Shown here one piece after another: positions 43,505-56,800 of a stretch of DNA of 64,000 nucleotides; position 1 is the stretch's first letter, and each line of letters begins with the position of its first letter. The position numbers and the translations under genes are program-made. Under the pieces are notes generated by a model. That model made no database searches. It saw only the letters and a program-made list of their open reading frames with translations, and had not been told where the DNA came from. Source of the DNA: Theristus sp. LFF4_11 (lineage: Eukaryota > Nematoda > Chromadorea > Monhysterida > Xyalidae); NCBI GenBank assembly GCA_030248135.1, contig JASANC010000326.1, positions 1 to 64,000 on the forward strand, given 5' to 3'.

Positions 43505-46500
43505 TCACTCCGGCGGCACAACGTACACGGGCAGTGCTTGCGACAGCTTGTTTGAGGCTGCCCGCACCCCATTCACATAGTCGGTCTCACCAAAGAACGC
43601 TGGCGCGCGCAAGAAAATGAACGAGGTGCCTGCGAAAATCACGACTATGAAAATCCACAGACAGAGCCGGTCGAACACCATGGACACGTAGCGCCAGTCG
43701 TCGGTGGCCTGCAAAATATTGCGAAAAAAATTATTGCCACTGGCTGGCCGATGCCTGCGGGCGTTACAAGTTGATCGGTGGAAGAAATTGATTTCTGGAT
43801 AAAAGCAAGCTCTGATTGATAGAGTGAGCTGATTTCAGTATCAGCATCAGCAGTGTCAAGGTAGTACATATTTCAGACCACAAAAAAACAGTAATTAGTT
43901 TTCAGTTTCAGGAGAAAGCTATTCACAACAAAGACATTTGAATTTCGCGCGCGCGGAATGGTTGAAAGTACCGCTGAGACGCAGATTACTGTGGCGAAAA
44001 CGACCACATCTGTACACCTTGTCGTCGCGGTCGCGTTTCTTGAGCAGTTCAGCAATGAAGCACACGTTGTTGAACGCCTTTAGCACGGGTGCAGAGTGCA
44101 TCAGTGCTGCCGTACGTCGACGGCGACACTCGTCCAGCAGCGCTCGTCGATTTGAACGCGCCGTGAAACACGATGCTGACGGCGGTGTCGTGCCGGCGCT
44201 GTTGCTGAACGGCTGATGTTTCCGGTGTTGTTGCTGTCGTTGGTGTTCGCGACGCGCCAGCTCTTTCCTGAGGTTGTGTGTTTTTTTGGTCAGCATTCGG
44301 TCTTCCCGGTTTGCATCTCTCGTTAGCATGCTCAGAGTACGGTGAAGTTGCTTACAACAGCGAAGTTTGTGCTCAACGGTCCTCTGGTAAATTGCTTGTT
44401 TATAGTTAGTGTTACAACGTATAGAAGTGCTGAACCACTGTCATTTTTGCATTATTTCGAGTTTCGTGAGTGGTGTGGGTGGGTAGAGTGTAGACTGGTG
44501 TGCATTAACGCGTCATAAGCATAGACAGTGCTGTTGTGTGGTCCCTGGCCAGTTAGCTCACACGTTGGAAAAATAAAAGCTTGTACAGTTTTTTTCTCTC
44601 AGTGTTAATGAATCAAATAACTAATTGACACCAACCTGTCCGGCAGATCCATGAAAGGATTTGAATGGTAATTCAGTACATGTTTACCCATGAATGCCTG
44701 AAAAAGATCAAGGATCCACCAGTGCTAAATTTGTTCAAAGGCTGTTGCTTGTTTGTTGTGTTACCTCGTGATACGCAACCGCTTGTTCTTGACGTTTCGC
44801 CACCGGAACCCGCCTGTAAGACTCGTCCGTGGCTGCAGTGACATGAAACAGTTCCAGTTGGATGCAACACTTCCGAACAAATTTCAAAACTAGACAAGTT
44901 TAGAAGTAAAAAAATTATAAACTTTGAAATATCAACCCTGCATCACAGTGGTCATGTTCAACAGACGCGGCAGACGTTGCAAGAAAATCGACTTCACCCA
45001 AGCTGGCATCTGGTGCGTGGACGGCTTTCGAAAGTAAAGGTGCAGGGCTGAAGATTGTTGTCTCCTCAAGTGTTTGCAGACCCACGTTGGAATAATTGAA
45101 AAAATAGATAAAACGTACAAATGACGGACAGAAATATGGATGTGGTCACCATGAGTGCTGTGAACAATAGATACTTGCCAATCAATGGAAGCACCACGCT
45201 TGCTGGAGGAACGATATCCACCGGAAAAAATAAGTAAAGCGAATAAAATATTATCCAGTAATCATTCACCTCAAAACTTGAAAAACGAAACAAAAATCTT
45301 TCACCTTTTCGACAAAAACAAACAGCATGTTTCTGCAATTTGCCATAGTTTGCAGGCAACTTCACCAAAAAAACGTTATCAACACTCCTCACCAGCAGCA
45401 GAAAGAACACTGAGACCGAGACGAGAATTGAAATCATGAATCCCATTCGTTCACCACTCGCAGACGGCAGGTAGAACACCAGGATGGCGCTGAAGGACAG
45501 TAGTCCGCACGGCACTAGCACGTTCACGACGTAGTACAGGGGCTTACGACGCAGCACCAGACTGTACTGAAAACTTGCGCAGTCGATCGGAAATTGCTCT
45601 TGATTGAAAATCACCAAAACGAACTTCTGCCACTTCAATCGTGCGACAACAGAGAAACCGCACAAACCAACCGCCACATCGATGAACACTCGGTCGCTGA
45701 CGAACGTCGCTGCGTACGCCTTGCGACGCCGTTTAGCGGGCCAAGCGAGAATGTCCCATTCCACCGAGGGGAAATAATCGGACAAATCTGAAAGCTGTCA
45801 CTGGAAAAATTGCAACAATTTCTGAAATGTAGCCGATCGTCAGGAACAGTCAGGACAACCCGTAATACTGCGAGGCAACGTACGCTCGCATGATTTGAAT
45901 AGTACAGAAAATGCCCAACCAATGCCGTCAGCGACCACCGTGACGTTCTGCCAGTCATCCAGCTGTTCGTTGTACTCACGGATGATGTCAACCTGGTCGT
46001 GGTCAGTGTGCAAGTGGTACAGATCCACGTGGTGCTCGGCATACGTCCACGAACCAAACTGTGCGTTACTTTTAGGTTTAGTTTAGGTAGAGCTTTTAAA
46101 GTTCAATAATCGAAATACTGGGCGCTTTATCAACCTCAACCTTCAAATCGCACTGTTGTATGTCGAATGGGAACCACTCAACGTTGATCATGCACATGCT
46201 CTGCAAAGTAACGCACAGTGCTGAATATACAATAATTTATATTGTTTTTTCAAAAAGTTCAATGAATGGCGATTATTTTTTATTGTTCAGGCGAATAGAA
46301 AACCCAAGAGCAAACAACTTTGAATATGGCAGGTGGCTCCCATACGACCAATCCGTCATGATAGACGGTTGCTTTGGTGCAAATCGTGATGTTGCACGAG
46401 CCTTCGGCGCTGAAATTTTTTTTAGTTTTAGCAGTTTCTTTTGCTTGGGGAGGGACCCAAACTACCAACTTGTTGTAGAGTACGATATCGGGAGTCCAGA

Positions 46501-47002
46501 TGAAATCAGACGGAATATAAAGGAACGTGATGTTGTCGTATTGCGACGGCTCCCATCGCAGCTGAACATCGTGCCAGTGCTGCCGTTTTTGAACTTTGTA
46601 GTGCAATTCAGCATTTATCTCAAAACTTCGGCATTTACTTTGCAAATCATTTAGACTTGCATTTACCTGAACAAGCCAAACGATGGTAGACAGCACTTGA
46701 TTCCGTTCATTCTGTAAACATTTTTCATTCACCTTTAATAATGAATAAAAGTAGGTATTCACATATTCAGAAGGTTGTGGTCAATCGATTAACCAAAATC
46801 AGACTAAAACACCAACCAAATCGAGTATTTGCGACAGTTTCAACTTCAGCCCGACGTGCAGCACATCGTCAGCGTATTTCACAGGCCGTCTCAGTTTGTC
46901 GTAATGCTCCATTAAATGTTCATACAGCCGTTTTGCACTTTGATGCGTCTCGAGTGATGGACGCGCGGCAGACGCCGTCAGTATCACCAGCATCAGCAGC
47001 AT
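43505..47002 (-). CDS. Nicotinic acetylcholine receptor-type subunit (non-alpha)
   Basis: A cell-surface cation-channel subunit. Fourteen exons, approximate ends: 47002-46817, 46711-46667, 46579-46470, 46409-46319, 46200-46141, 46058-45920, 45787-45672, 45566-45393, ~45221-45119, 45047-44937, ~44890-44767, 44697-44637, ~44330-44018, 43708-43505. Seen in order: signal peptide, R-L-Y-E-H-L-M, N-Q-V-L-S-T-I-V-W-L, W-T-P-D-I-V-L-Y-N-N, W-E-P-P-A-I, the cys-loop (C-x7-W-F-P-F-D-x3-C), F-G-S-W-T-Y, S-V-E-W-D-I-L, L-R-R-K-P-L-Y-Y, M1, a cation-type G-E-R before M2, M3 with G-K-Y-L-L-F, an intracellular loop with H-Q-M-P-A-W-V, and M4. The vicinal cysteines of ligand-binding loop C are absent, so it is not an alpha-type subunit. 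The acceptor before I-V-P-P at about 45222 reads TTTTTTCCG instead of AG. Confidence 0.93.
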
Positions 47003-47009
47003 TCTTGTA

Positions 47010-47820
47010 CAAATTTTGCTGATTTTGCTTAACCTGTCTGACAGTGATGACGCTGCTCTTTGTGGGCTGGGCGAATGTCACAAATAATCACGTCATCAAA
47101 TAAAGCAGATACATTACATTTTCCAACTTCATAATTTTGGCGATTCTTTTTTACAGGAATATTTGCGAAAACAGTTTTCCGTCAAACTTTTGCGGTTTGA
47201 CGTCACTAGAAGATAAATTGTTGGCTGAAACTATTTCATTTGCGGAAAAACCGTCTGTGTGGATTGAACGGACCCGTGCGGTTTATTTGCTTATTCATGC
47301 GTTTCACTGACTGAACCCAAAGAAAAATTGAGTTGAATTATGGCGCATGCTTGGATGAACCAATCTGGCACAATAATTTTCAAAAGCAAAGAATTGCAAT
47401 ATTTTAAGACTGATTGAAGAGGCTTTACGGCTTATTCAATTGAGTGTGCCACGCAACGTCCCTACAATGTGCGTGTGCTCTTGTGTGTATTTTAATAGAA
47501 TTGTTCTTCAAAATGGGCATTCTCACGTCTCTTTTATGTTTAAAATGTTTTAAACGCCTAATTTAACGAAAGGTTCATATATCTGAACTTTTCAAGAAAA
47601 ACGTTTCACAAGTTTCGGGTTCCTAAATGAAAGTAATATATTCAAAACGAAAACACAAATAATCCTTCGTTCTCTCAAAAAGAACCAATGTATTTTATCG
47701 AGCTAGCGATGCAAGTATTCTTGCGCTACAGCATATCGTAACACCGTTTGCAAAAAGATGCCTAAAAACTATGGCGGATTTAAAAGTCCAGTACAGAATC
47801 TAAACGTTGATGGTTTCTTT
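47010..47820. other. Intergenic, nothing recognised
   Basis: Spacer between the end of the lectin gene and the start of the receptor gene; it should hold the receptor promoter, but no specific element stands out. Confidence 0.5.
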
Positions 47821-47826
47821 CAATTG

Positions 47827-50800
47827 TCAATGCACAATCGGTTTAGCAGGCGGTGATTTCAGTTGTGTCAAATATTTGTCAGTCACTTGTTTGCGGTATT
47901 CCTGCATGGTGCTGTTGAAACAGAGGGCTGAGCGAATACGTGACCACGCATGACCCTGCTCGTCTTCTCCGGTCATCTACAAACGATTTACTCAAATAAT
48001 GTTTTAAGATGACTCATGTAACAAGGCATTTATTCAGGGTTCACGCTTCACGCTAACCTGGCTTCACATTACAGTTCGTTGATTTTTAAAATTTGATAAA
48101 TTGCTATCCAAACTTATGGAATGCGCAGTAGATAAGCTAATGAGCCATTTTTCTCACCACAATTCCAAACGCGTTCATTGGGCAGCTGAACGCCTCCGAC
48201 ACAAAGCCGTACGAGCATTTGCGTCTTTCATTCATTTTGTGGCTCTCGAGCAGCTGGTATCGAATCGAGTAAAAATGAGCCATTTGGAATTTTCCGCCCG
48301 GCGGAAGGTTACTGACGTTTGCTAGCAGAAAATTGCTGTCTGAAACGCAAAAAAGACTTGGGTCGTTTACGTTTCTCTTTATGTGTGCATTGGATACACT
48401 GGTTGTGTGACTTGTGATCAAACCAACCGAGCTCCATGGCGGGTTCTGCGACCGGAAAATCGCTAAATGCATCAGCTGCAAAGCCGTAGTAGACCTGCAG
48501 ATCGGACTGCGAGTGAACGGTCACCTCGCAGCCCTTGCCCCAAGCGGCGCCGTCTTGCGATGCGAACTCGGCACGCCACACGCCGGGCGTTAGGCGATCT
48601 GTGCAGATTGACGTTTTGCTGTTCGCTACGATCAAGCACATCTGTTTATCAAATTGGTGTTATCAATCAAGCAGATCAGCATTTTGCAAGTTTCAATGCA
48701 GCGTTAACACGAGCGGCTGTATGACTAAAAACGATGACTCCACAAGTCAAAACACGTTTGCAGCGCACTGTTCGCTTCGTCGTAGGCGTGTCGTTCGCAG
48801 ATGTATGCCAGCTTGTCGGTGCACGCCTTGTCGTACCAGTGTGCGGTGTTGTTGCGGTGCTGCACACTGACGCAGTTCAACGTGTGCGAGCCGTCGTCCG
48901 GCTGACCCTCGCCCCAGTTCAAATAGTAGTGGCCGAGCTGAAATTTTGTTTTATTCGTTAGATTAGACATTTTACAACGCTTGCAAGTCAAACAGTGGAC
49001 GTGCGGGAATTGGCGTTGCCAACGTGTCCCATTCGTAGCGACGCTCAATCTTGATGTCGTTCAAGCCGATCCAATAGTCCACTCCAGCCGTTTGACCTGA
49101 AATTCTCACTTGAATAAGTGCAAAATGTAAAAAAAAACTAGCCAGTCAGTCAATAAAATGTGCGAAAGTTCTTTTGAAAACAACAATTCAAAAATTCAAT
49201 GAGCATTGAGATAACAAAATTTCCAGAAACATTCGGAAGATGCAGAAGAGACTAACTGTCTAAAAACGCTTGTTTCTCGCGATTAAGCACGGATGCGAGT
49301 GTTGACTTCATTGCATGGCATGTCTGCTGGGCTGCTCTCCAATCGGCAGCTTTTCTCTGCCCTTGATAGCAGTTGTGTCCGAACTGCACCCAACCATCAC
49401 CGCAGGCTGTCAATAACGATCCGTACAACAATAAAGAACGGGCATCTACGTGTATCTCTCAGAAACATGCTGACACATTGATCAGTGTGACAATGAGCAC
49501 ACAAAAAATCGACTTACGTGTGATCGCCTGCGCCACCTGCACCCCTGGGTCATTCACCAGCATCAAGCTGCGGTAGGGCGTGCCTGAGTTACACTGTATT
49601 CATAAAGATGTTGCACAAACTTTTTATTTTAAAAATAAAACCATAAAAGACAAAAACCGAACCATCCGGTTGTATCAGATTGACCGTCGGTTTGTAGCCC
49701 TGCACTGCCACAGTGAACGCCGTGGTGTGTGAATCGATTGGAATGGTCATGGTATGATTCGTTGTGCAATCGCCAGAATAAGTTTCCGTGACGATGGTGT
49801 CTTGGTAGTCAGTTTGAATGGTTTGCAGCAGCTTCAATGTCAGAATAGGACACATTATTGTGTTGTTGACAGTTTACAACTGCGCTGCAAAATTTCTTGA
49901 AATAATTGACCGATTGCATGCCTGGAAAATGGTGTCCTGTTCATCCGGCCAGTACGCTTGTCCACCGCTGATCAGTGCCAAATTGTAGTACACCTCGTAG
50001 CCGACGTCTCCTGTCACGTTGCCGCATCGCGGTGCGCTCACGAAAAAGTTGACCTGGGCTCCAATGCTTTTCAGATATACAAATGTTTCTGTGCTCAAAG
50101 ATGGTGTTGCTTACAGTAATTTATTAATGGAATTCAAAAATGTGCAATCCAATGCTGCAAATGTTCACCAACGACCTTTGCCTTAGTGATACTGAGCAGC
50201 GCATGTGCTGCCAACGTTTGATTGATGTCATGCGCGTCTGGTGAGTCTGTGAACACGTACACGGTGCCGTAGGGCAGAGTGCTCGCAAGCGCATGGATCA
50301 CGCCAAGTAAACTCTGCAAACGAACGAAAGAACAGATTATAATACAGAATACTAAAAACCATCAAAACGGACGACACTCAATTGAAAGATGCCCACCCTC
50401 TTTTCGCAGGTTCCAGTTTTGTTGGTCGGCACAATGTGATGAATGTACTCCATGATGTAAATGATGTCATTGGTCACAATGTCCGTGCTCGCACCTGAAG
50501 CGCGCGTTTCAAACGTTTTAACGTTTGTTAGCTAGTTTGACGATCCAAATGATGAGAGAACCGCGTGAAAATGAATGAACTCGGCCTCCAGGACACACCG
50601 CTTGAGCGGTTCTAAACGCAACGGAGCAAACAATGTCACGCACCCTGGTCATCGAACGTGTGCAGCGAGTATTGCACGACAAAGTTCGGGTGGTGCTGGT
50701 GGAAGTCCTCGATGATTGCCGTGATGTACTCCTTGAGAGCGCTGATCTCGTCCTGCATCGACTTCGTGTTCTGCACAACGAACGCGATGCTGCGGTAGTT

Positions 50801-53046
50801 TGGTGAAAACTCCGGAGTGTCGCTCGGATTGCTGCACGCCACTGCAACCGAACGGAGCTGATACAAATTGTTGGTCGTGTTGTGCAGAATCGTTCAGACA
50901 CATCATTCTGACAGTAATCTCACTGAATTTGCAGTGGTCGCCACCATAATTATCCGGACACGTGCACGTGTTGTCCGGCGTTGCGGTGCCTCCATTGAAG
51001 CATCTGGGGAGTTTTAGGATTGTGTTTTGATAAACGCTGCTGACTTTGCTGATCATAAGCAAACAAAACAGCAAAAAGTTGCAAATGTTGAAGAGGAGAA
51101 TGGCACTTGGACGTACACGATCTGCTGGCACATGTCGCCAGTCCACTCGGCCGGGCAGACACACTGTCCGTGGTCGATGTAGCCGCCATGCTGACAGCCA
51201 GCTGACGTTGTCGTCGTAGGCCGTGCCGTGGTGCTCGTGTATTGGCCAGCTGCACATTTGATTCGCTTTGAGTAATGGTACTTTGATATTCAAATTAAAA
51301 GTTCGTTTTGTTTGACGAACAAATGCAGAGCTCGATTTTCGTCCGCTGGAATGCGTAACCGCGCTCATCAATGCCCATCATCTGTAGTGATAATTGAGCA
51401 ATCGTTTATTCTCATATTACTGAAAGGATTTTCTGCGATTTTTCTTTAAAATACCTTGTAATAATAAGTCGTGCCAACGTTGCATGTCAATGGCCCGAAA
51501 TACATTTCAAATGAACAGTCGAACCTACAGGGTTTTTCAACGAACTGTTTTTTGTGCAAAAATGAGAGAATGCAAAACGATGATTGCAAAAAAATATATA
51601 AATTGCAAACTAACCGATACATTGGATCATAAGAGTGTAAGAGTTTGCCATCGGCATAAATCTCAAACGCACGGACTACTCCTGCAAGCATTTCGAGGCG
51701 ATCGATAACGCGCTACGTCATTTCACAATAACGGTCACCCACCCGAGATTACACAAATTTAAAAATCCATCGAATTCAACAAGCAACAGAAGCAGACCAG
51801 GCCGTGGCAGCTGACTGCCATGCGCAACAGCTAAATTCAATTCGCCGTCGTAAATGTGTGGATGAGGCTGATCGTTGTGCACGGCACGGTGGCCGGACAC
51901 AAACATCACCGGGATGAAGAAATCTGTGTCGCCCTGTGTGAAAGGCAGAGCAAGCAAACTGAACGAATACAAACAACCGATCGACGATCTGAACTTCACT
52001 GCATTTGAATTCGACATAAGTGGTCGTGGGACACTTCACCGAATCCGAATCCAACATTTCACGCAGTTTAATAATACGGACTCATGCTACACATGAAACG
52101 AAAAACAAGGCAAAACGCGCCAACGCACGTGTGCCTGCCAGATGCACGGCTGTGACGCCACAAAGCGCGACTTGTAGACACCCGGCGGTTGCGACGACAA
52201 ATCATACTCAACCACCAGAGTCTTCGTGTCGTTCGTGATCACGCGCTTTATCGGAATCGTCTGCCCTAAAAATAACCCCTGAGGACATGTGAAACAAACG
52301 CCGTGTTGTAATGAAGCAACGGATCGTATTCGTGTGTGGCGTAGTGTCAGGTACTATTATCACGATGTATCACATAACACAAACCGTTTGCGTTCATGAG
52401 CACTTGCTGCGGGTTCGCGTCATGATCCTTCGCGTCGACATACATGTACAACGTTGTGATATGCGAATCAACGGGCACCTGTCACTCAAAAGTGGTGTTT
52501 TTTTCTGTTTGCAATTGATAAATTGTATGAAAATAAGTTTGGCTTGCGAACATATTGCGTTCCATTGCAAGACGTTTTGTACACTTGAATGTCAATGCCA
52601 AATCCGAGGTCCGGGTGTGGTGTGGGTACTTCTCCGCGATTTTCGCACAAGGCTACGAATGTGAAGAGAAGCATTTTTGCATTTGTCACTGCGAAAAGTA
52701 TTTTCCAAACGTTGAATTTGGTCAAAAGGAAGAGCACACAAGCTCACTGATGTCACAGAAATATCCGGTGTATCCCGGCGGGCAAACGGGCGGTCCCGGC
52801 TGTGGACAATCACGCTGCGCAGTCTCTGCGTCTTCTCCTTGTTGCAGCGGCGTGGCTTCGTCGACCAAGCCAAACAAAGACGACTGCGGTGGTGCTGCTG
52901 AATAAGCGATAAAGGTTGGATTGCTTGAATGTGTGACATTGTAGAACTTATAAATAATGGCATTTCTATTCACAGTGAACCCGAATAAACGTCAAACCTG
53001 AGGCACACGAGGCCACACAGAGCAGTAAAGTTATTAGCAACTTCAT
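47827..53046 (-). CDS. Secreted EGF / von Willebrand A / C-type lectin protein (IRG-7 type)
   Basis: A many-exon extracellular protein. The ATG at 53046 starts a signal peptide (M-K-L-L-I-T-L-L-L-C). An EGF-like C-P-P-G-Y-T-G-Y-F-C follows (about 52760), then beta-rich repeats, two EGF-like units at 51195-51110 (C-Q-H-G-G...C-V-C-P) and 51003-50925 (C-F-N-G-G...C-T-C-P), a vWA-like domain (50880-49900; S-I-A-F-V-V-Q-N-T-K-S-M in place of D-x-S-x-S, then F-T-D-S-P-D-A), and a C-type lectin domain (49410-48730) with Y-W-I-G-L, N-W-G-E-G-Q-P-D-D and W-Y-D-K-A-C...Y-I-C-E. A module with M-(M/T)-G-x-D-E-x-G-x-A occurs at 51380 and again before the stop at 47827. EGF+vWA+lectin is typical of nematode immune-response proteins such as C. 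elegans IRG-7; orthology is inference. Exact exon joins are not all resolved. Confidence 0.8.
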
Positions 53047-53813
53047 GATTGACCACGTCAGTCCACCGCAATCTCGTCCTGAAATCAGCTTGAAGAAAAA
53101 CTGATTATGAAAAAGCAAAACTTTTTTGTTACAATTTAGTGAAGTCAGTTTCGTTTTTTATCGTTTTTATTGCCAGGGCGTCTGCACGGTTCAATCTTTC
53201 TGTGCAATCTTTTTGTTTCAATGCGAGTCTTTACTATTGCAGATACGCCCGTGATTTTTGATCACTGATAACGTTTGACACGCTGTTTCTGTGCAATACC
53301 GCTTTGAATTTTATAGTTTTTACAAGGGAGTCCGATTTTGTTGTTGATATTTTGGGAGCTGATCACAGTTACATTTTTGCTGGCTGGATTTTATGAACCT
53401 GGAAGTGTGTGGAAGTTACGCATTGCAACAACACAGTGTACATTTGTACATATTTATACATTTGCGACATCATGTTGCGTCTTGCTTGCAATGTTCTTCA
53501 AGGAACAGATAATTTGTGTCTGTGTAGCAAGAAAAAAATAAGTTACAATGTTCCGCATACTGCATGTACATTCAGGTGCCCCTATAAACCACCCCATTCC
53601 AAAGCACTCGTCGTTTGATTGGGCTGAAATTTTAACTCCAGAATTGAATCCTAATTTATTGGGGTTAAAATTTTAACTCAATTAGACCACACAGTAGCTC
53701 ATCCAAGCCTGTTACAATGTGGCAGTTTTTAGGACACACCGTGAGCATTTGAAAAAAATACATTGTTGTTTTGCAATCGAAGCACGAACGATGGGTTTTA
53801 TTTTCAGGTTTTT

Positions 53814-56800
53814 CTATACATGGCGATTGCGCCTGTGCCGTCGGAAGTCGGGCGTTGTGGCAGCGGGAACGATGTGAAAGTCGTTAAACAACGGGTACAC
53901 GTAGTCGTAGTAGTCCACAGTTGAATAAAGCTCTTCTGAGCTTGGGCCAGCTGTTGATGCTTGCCTAGGTTGATCAGAAGTCGGGCTAATTGTGGTGAAC
54001 GTTGTTGTTTCTGTTTCATTTTTGGTCGCAGCTGTGGATGTTTTCTGTTGTTCTTTCGTTGTGCTGCTGTTCTGCATTTGACCATCGTTTTCAGTGTGTC
54101 GCTTGGTAGTGGCCGTCACGGCCGTGACTCTTGAGCGCTGCGTTGATGATGAAAGCTCCAAATCAATCTGTAAACAGTGCATCCCAAAAAAACAGTGAAA
54201 ACAGTATTTTGCTGCGAACAAACAGCAAAAATGACAAACCAGGTAAAAGTAGCATTTCAACTGGTGCCATCGTTTGCAGGACGGCCGATACTGGTAGTCA
54301 CGGTCGTAGCACTTGCGGCGGTTGGCGCAGAATTTTTGTACTGAAGTGCAAAGATCGATGCCATTTTTTATCATCCGTACTTTTTCTTGTTTTAAGAGTG
54401 GTTATCTGGTAATCGAATCATTGAGAAAGACTTTTTAAAAAAGTTTAAAAAGAAGTTTGTTGAAATAGTTTTAAAAAACTTTAAACAAAAGTAAGTTCGG
54501 TTCGTTCCGACTGACTGGTCTGGTGGTCAACGATCGTGCCCGAGGCTGACGTTCCAACGACTTCCTTTGAGACGGTCACTTCCAAAGTGTCCAATCGATC
54601 AACAGCACGATTTTCAGGTGGCACCTCCGTGGAGAGGGTGGCGTCGGATTGAAAACCGGGCGTGTTAGCTTGCTCAGTTTTCGAGTGTCCTTCAACGAGT
54701 TCTTCACTGGCGTCCTGTTCGCCTTTGATTGTTCGGTCGCTGTTGGGTGCTGGCTCTTTTGCACGAACTGCACCGCTCGAGGGAAGCGGTTGACTGAAGT
54801 CGACTGCATCCGATGGCTTTCTCTGCAGTGATTCGAACAAGTCTGTAGATTCAGCGCAAATTGTGACGCTTTTTGTGTTGGGTCGTTGTATTGAAATGAA
54901 TCGTTACTGCGTGTGAAACTATATATTGCTGCTAAGCTGATTAAAAAACCACCAAAACAGGTTATACATGGAGGAATCTCTAACCACACGCGCGTCAGCA
55001 GCGCCAACGGTCGCCTCCGGTGGAGCGTCGTGCGCCTTTGTGCGATCACCAACGGGATTTGCCTCCAAGCTGACCATTCGATAGCACTGCAGCTGGTGCC
55101 ACGGCACGCACGACGGCAAATAGTGGTGTGTGCGCTCCGCACAGCGAATGCGCTTGTTGCAGTACGCATGGACTGCAGTGAATGACAAGGCATGGACAGC
55201 GAGTAACAATGTGAACCAACAATGTAGCACGCGCGTTGAGCTGAGGGCAAGCACGTACTTCGTTGCGCTTTATACGGCAGTGGAGTTGAGTCGTGCTGTG
55301 CACTGTGAGCATCGCACTCGAACAACAGGTTCAGTCGTTTGCGGTCGCCTTCGCTCAAGTGGCTCTGCTGGCCGAGTTGCACCTCCTGCCCAAGATCGGT
55401 TTCACGCAACGGTCGAATGTTCGGTGCTGATTTCCTGCGCCCATTGCTGCCGTGTCGTGCGTAGTGCATCACTGAATCGTAGTCATAAGGCAGCCCGAGC
55501 GTGCTGACGCCTTGTTTGTCAATGATCTCGTAGTTGCGCCTGTCAGACTCCTAAACGCATGAACATATATTTTCAAATGAAGCTATTAACCCAACCGACC
55601 GTAAAGTTTTGCATATTAAGGTCTCCTTATATAAATTTGAAAATCAAGCTTTACTTTGCGTTTTTTTAAAACTGTCGCCAACAAACAACCTGAATGTGTT
55701 CAAAGTCAATGTGCACATATTGGTCGCGGTCCGCCCGCTGATGCTCGTGCAGGAAGCCGAGTGTGTGCATCAGCTGGTGCAGGATGCGCCACACGGCCGC
55801 TTCGCCGTATTCCTCAGCGTAACAGTGGTAACCGAGTGAAACGCGTTGCGGCTGGTGTCTGCAAAGATTGCGGCAACAAAAAGCAAAATCACTTTACAGT
55901 GCTGTATGCCAGCGCACGTCATTGGAATCGGCGTGATTGTCCTCAATTCAGTATGAGAAAATGAAGCTGTAAAGGCCCGTTTATACCTGAGCTGACTGGT
56001 ATAGCGTCACAGTCGTTTCGCTCGTGTTTCACAAACTTTTATATAATGGCTCATTTTTCATTGAGCTAATGTTTCTGAGTCCGCATAAAAGATAAGATGT
56101 GTGAGCGACTTTTTTTAACGCGTTTTTCTCATTGCAGCCATGGCGCAGCGGTATCGCTTCCGCTTAGCAGGGCGGGGGCCTTCGTGGATCGGATCCCATC
56201 GTTGAAAAAATCTTTTAAAAAATTGATTGTTTTCGGTCAAGCTGCATGCTTGTGTTCCCCTGACCTATTCCTGATTTAATGATTGAACGGAATAGCCGAG
56301 TAAACATGGCGTATTTTTTTCAGAATGTAAGGAGCGAGCGAAATTTGAATGAAAGAAAAATGGTTCCAGAAAACCACTTGTGTATCAAATAAATTCGTTT
56401 TTGTTTTTGATGTGTGTGTGTAAACGATTAGGGTGAGTGAGGTGCTGATCAATACCACACGACCGTTTCTCAAATACCCGATAACTTCATGTATTGTATA
56501 CGTTGGCAAAACACCGGGTCCGTTGTGGCTTTATTGCCCAGGATGGTTGATATTGTGAGATTTTACTACCTAGGTTCGCTGATGTTTTGCCCAGACTATA
56601 AGATCTGTCTGTGGTAAAACACCTTCGGCAGTTCTGCCTCGTGTCCGTCGCACTGACGAGCCAGGGGCACCGCGGTATGCGTCTACCTGGCGAAACCGCA
56701 AACAGCGAACTTCATGTATTCATGCCACACAACGGAAACTTTTTTGGTGTGTGTGTTAGTGAACCAGATAGCAAGTGGCTGAACCTAAGTGTCTTGGGAG

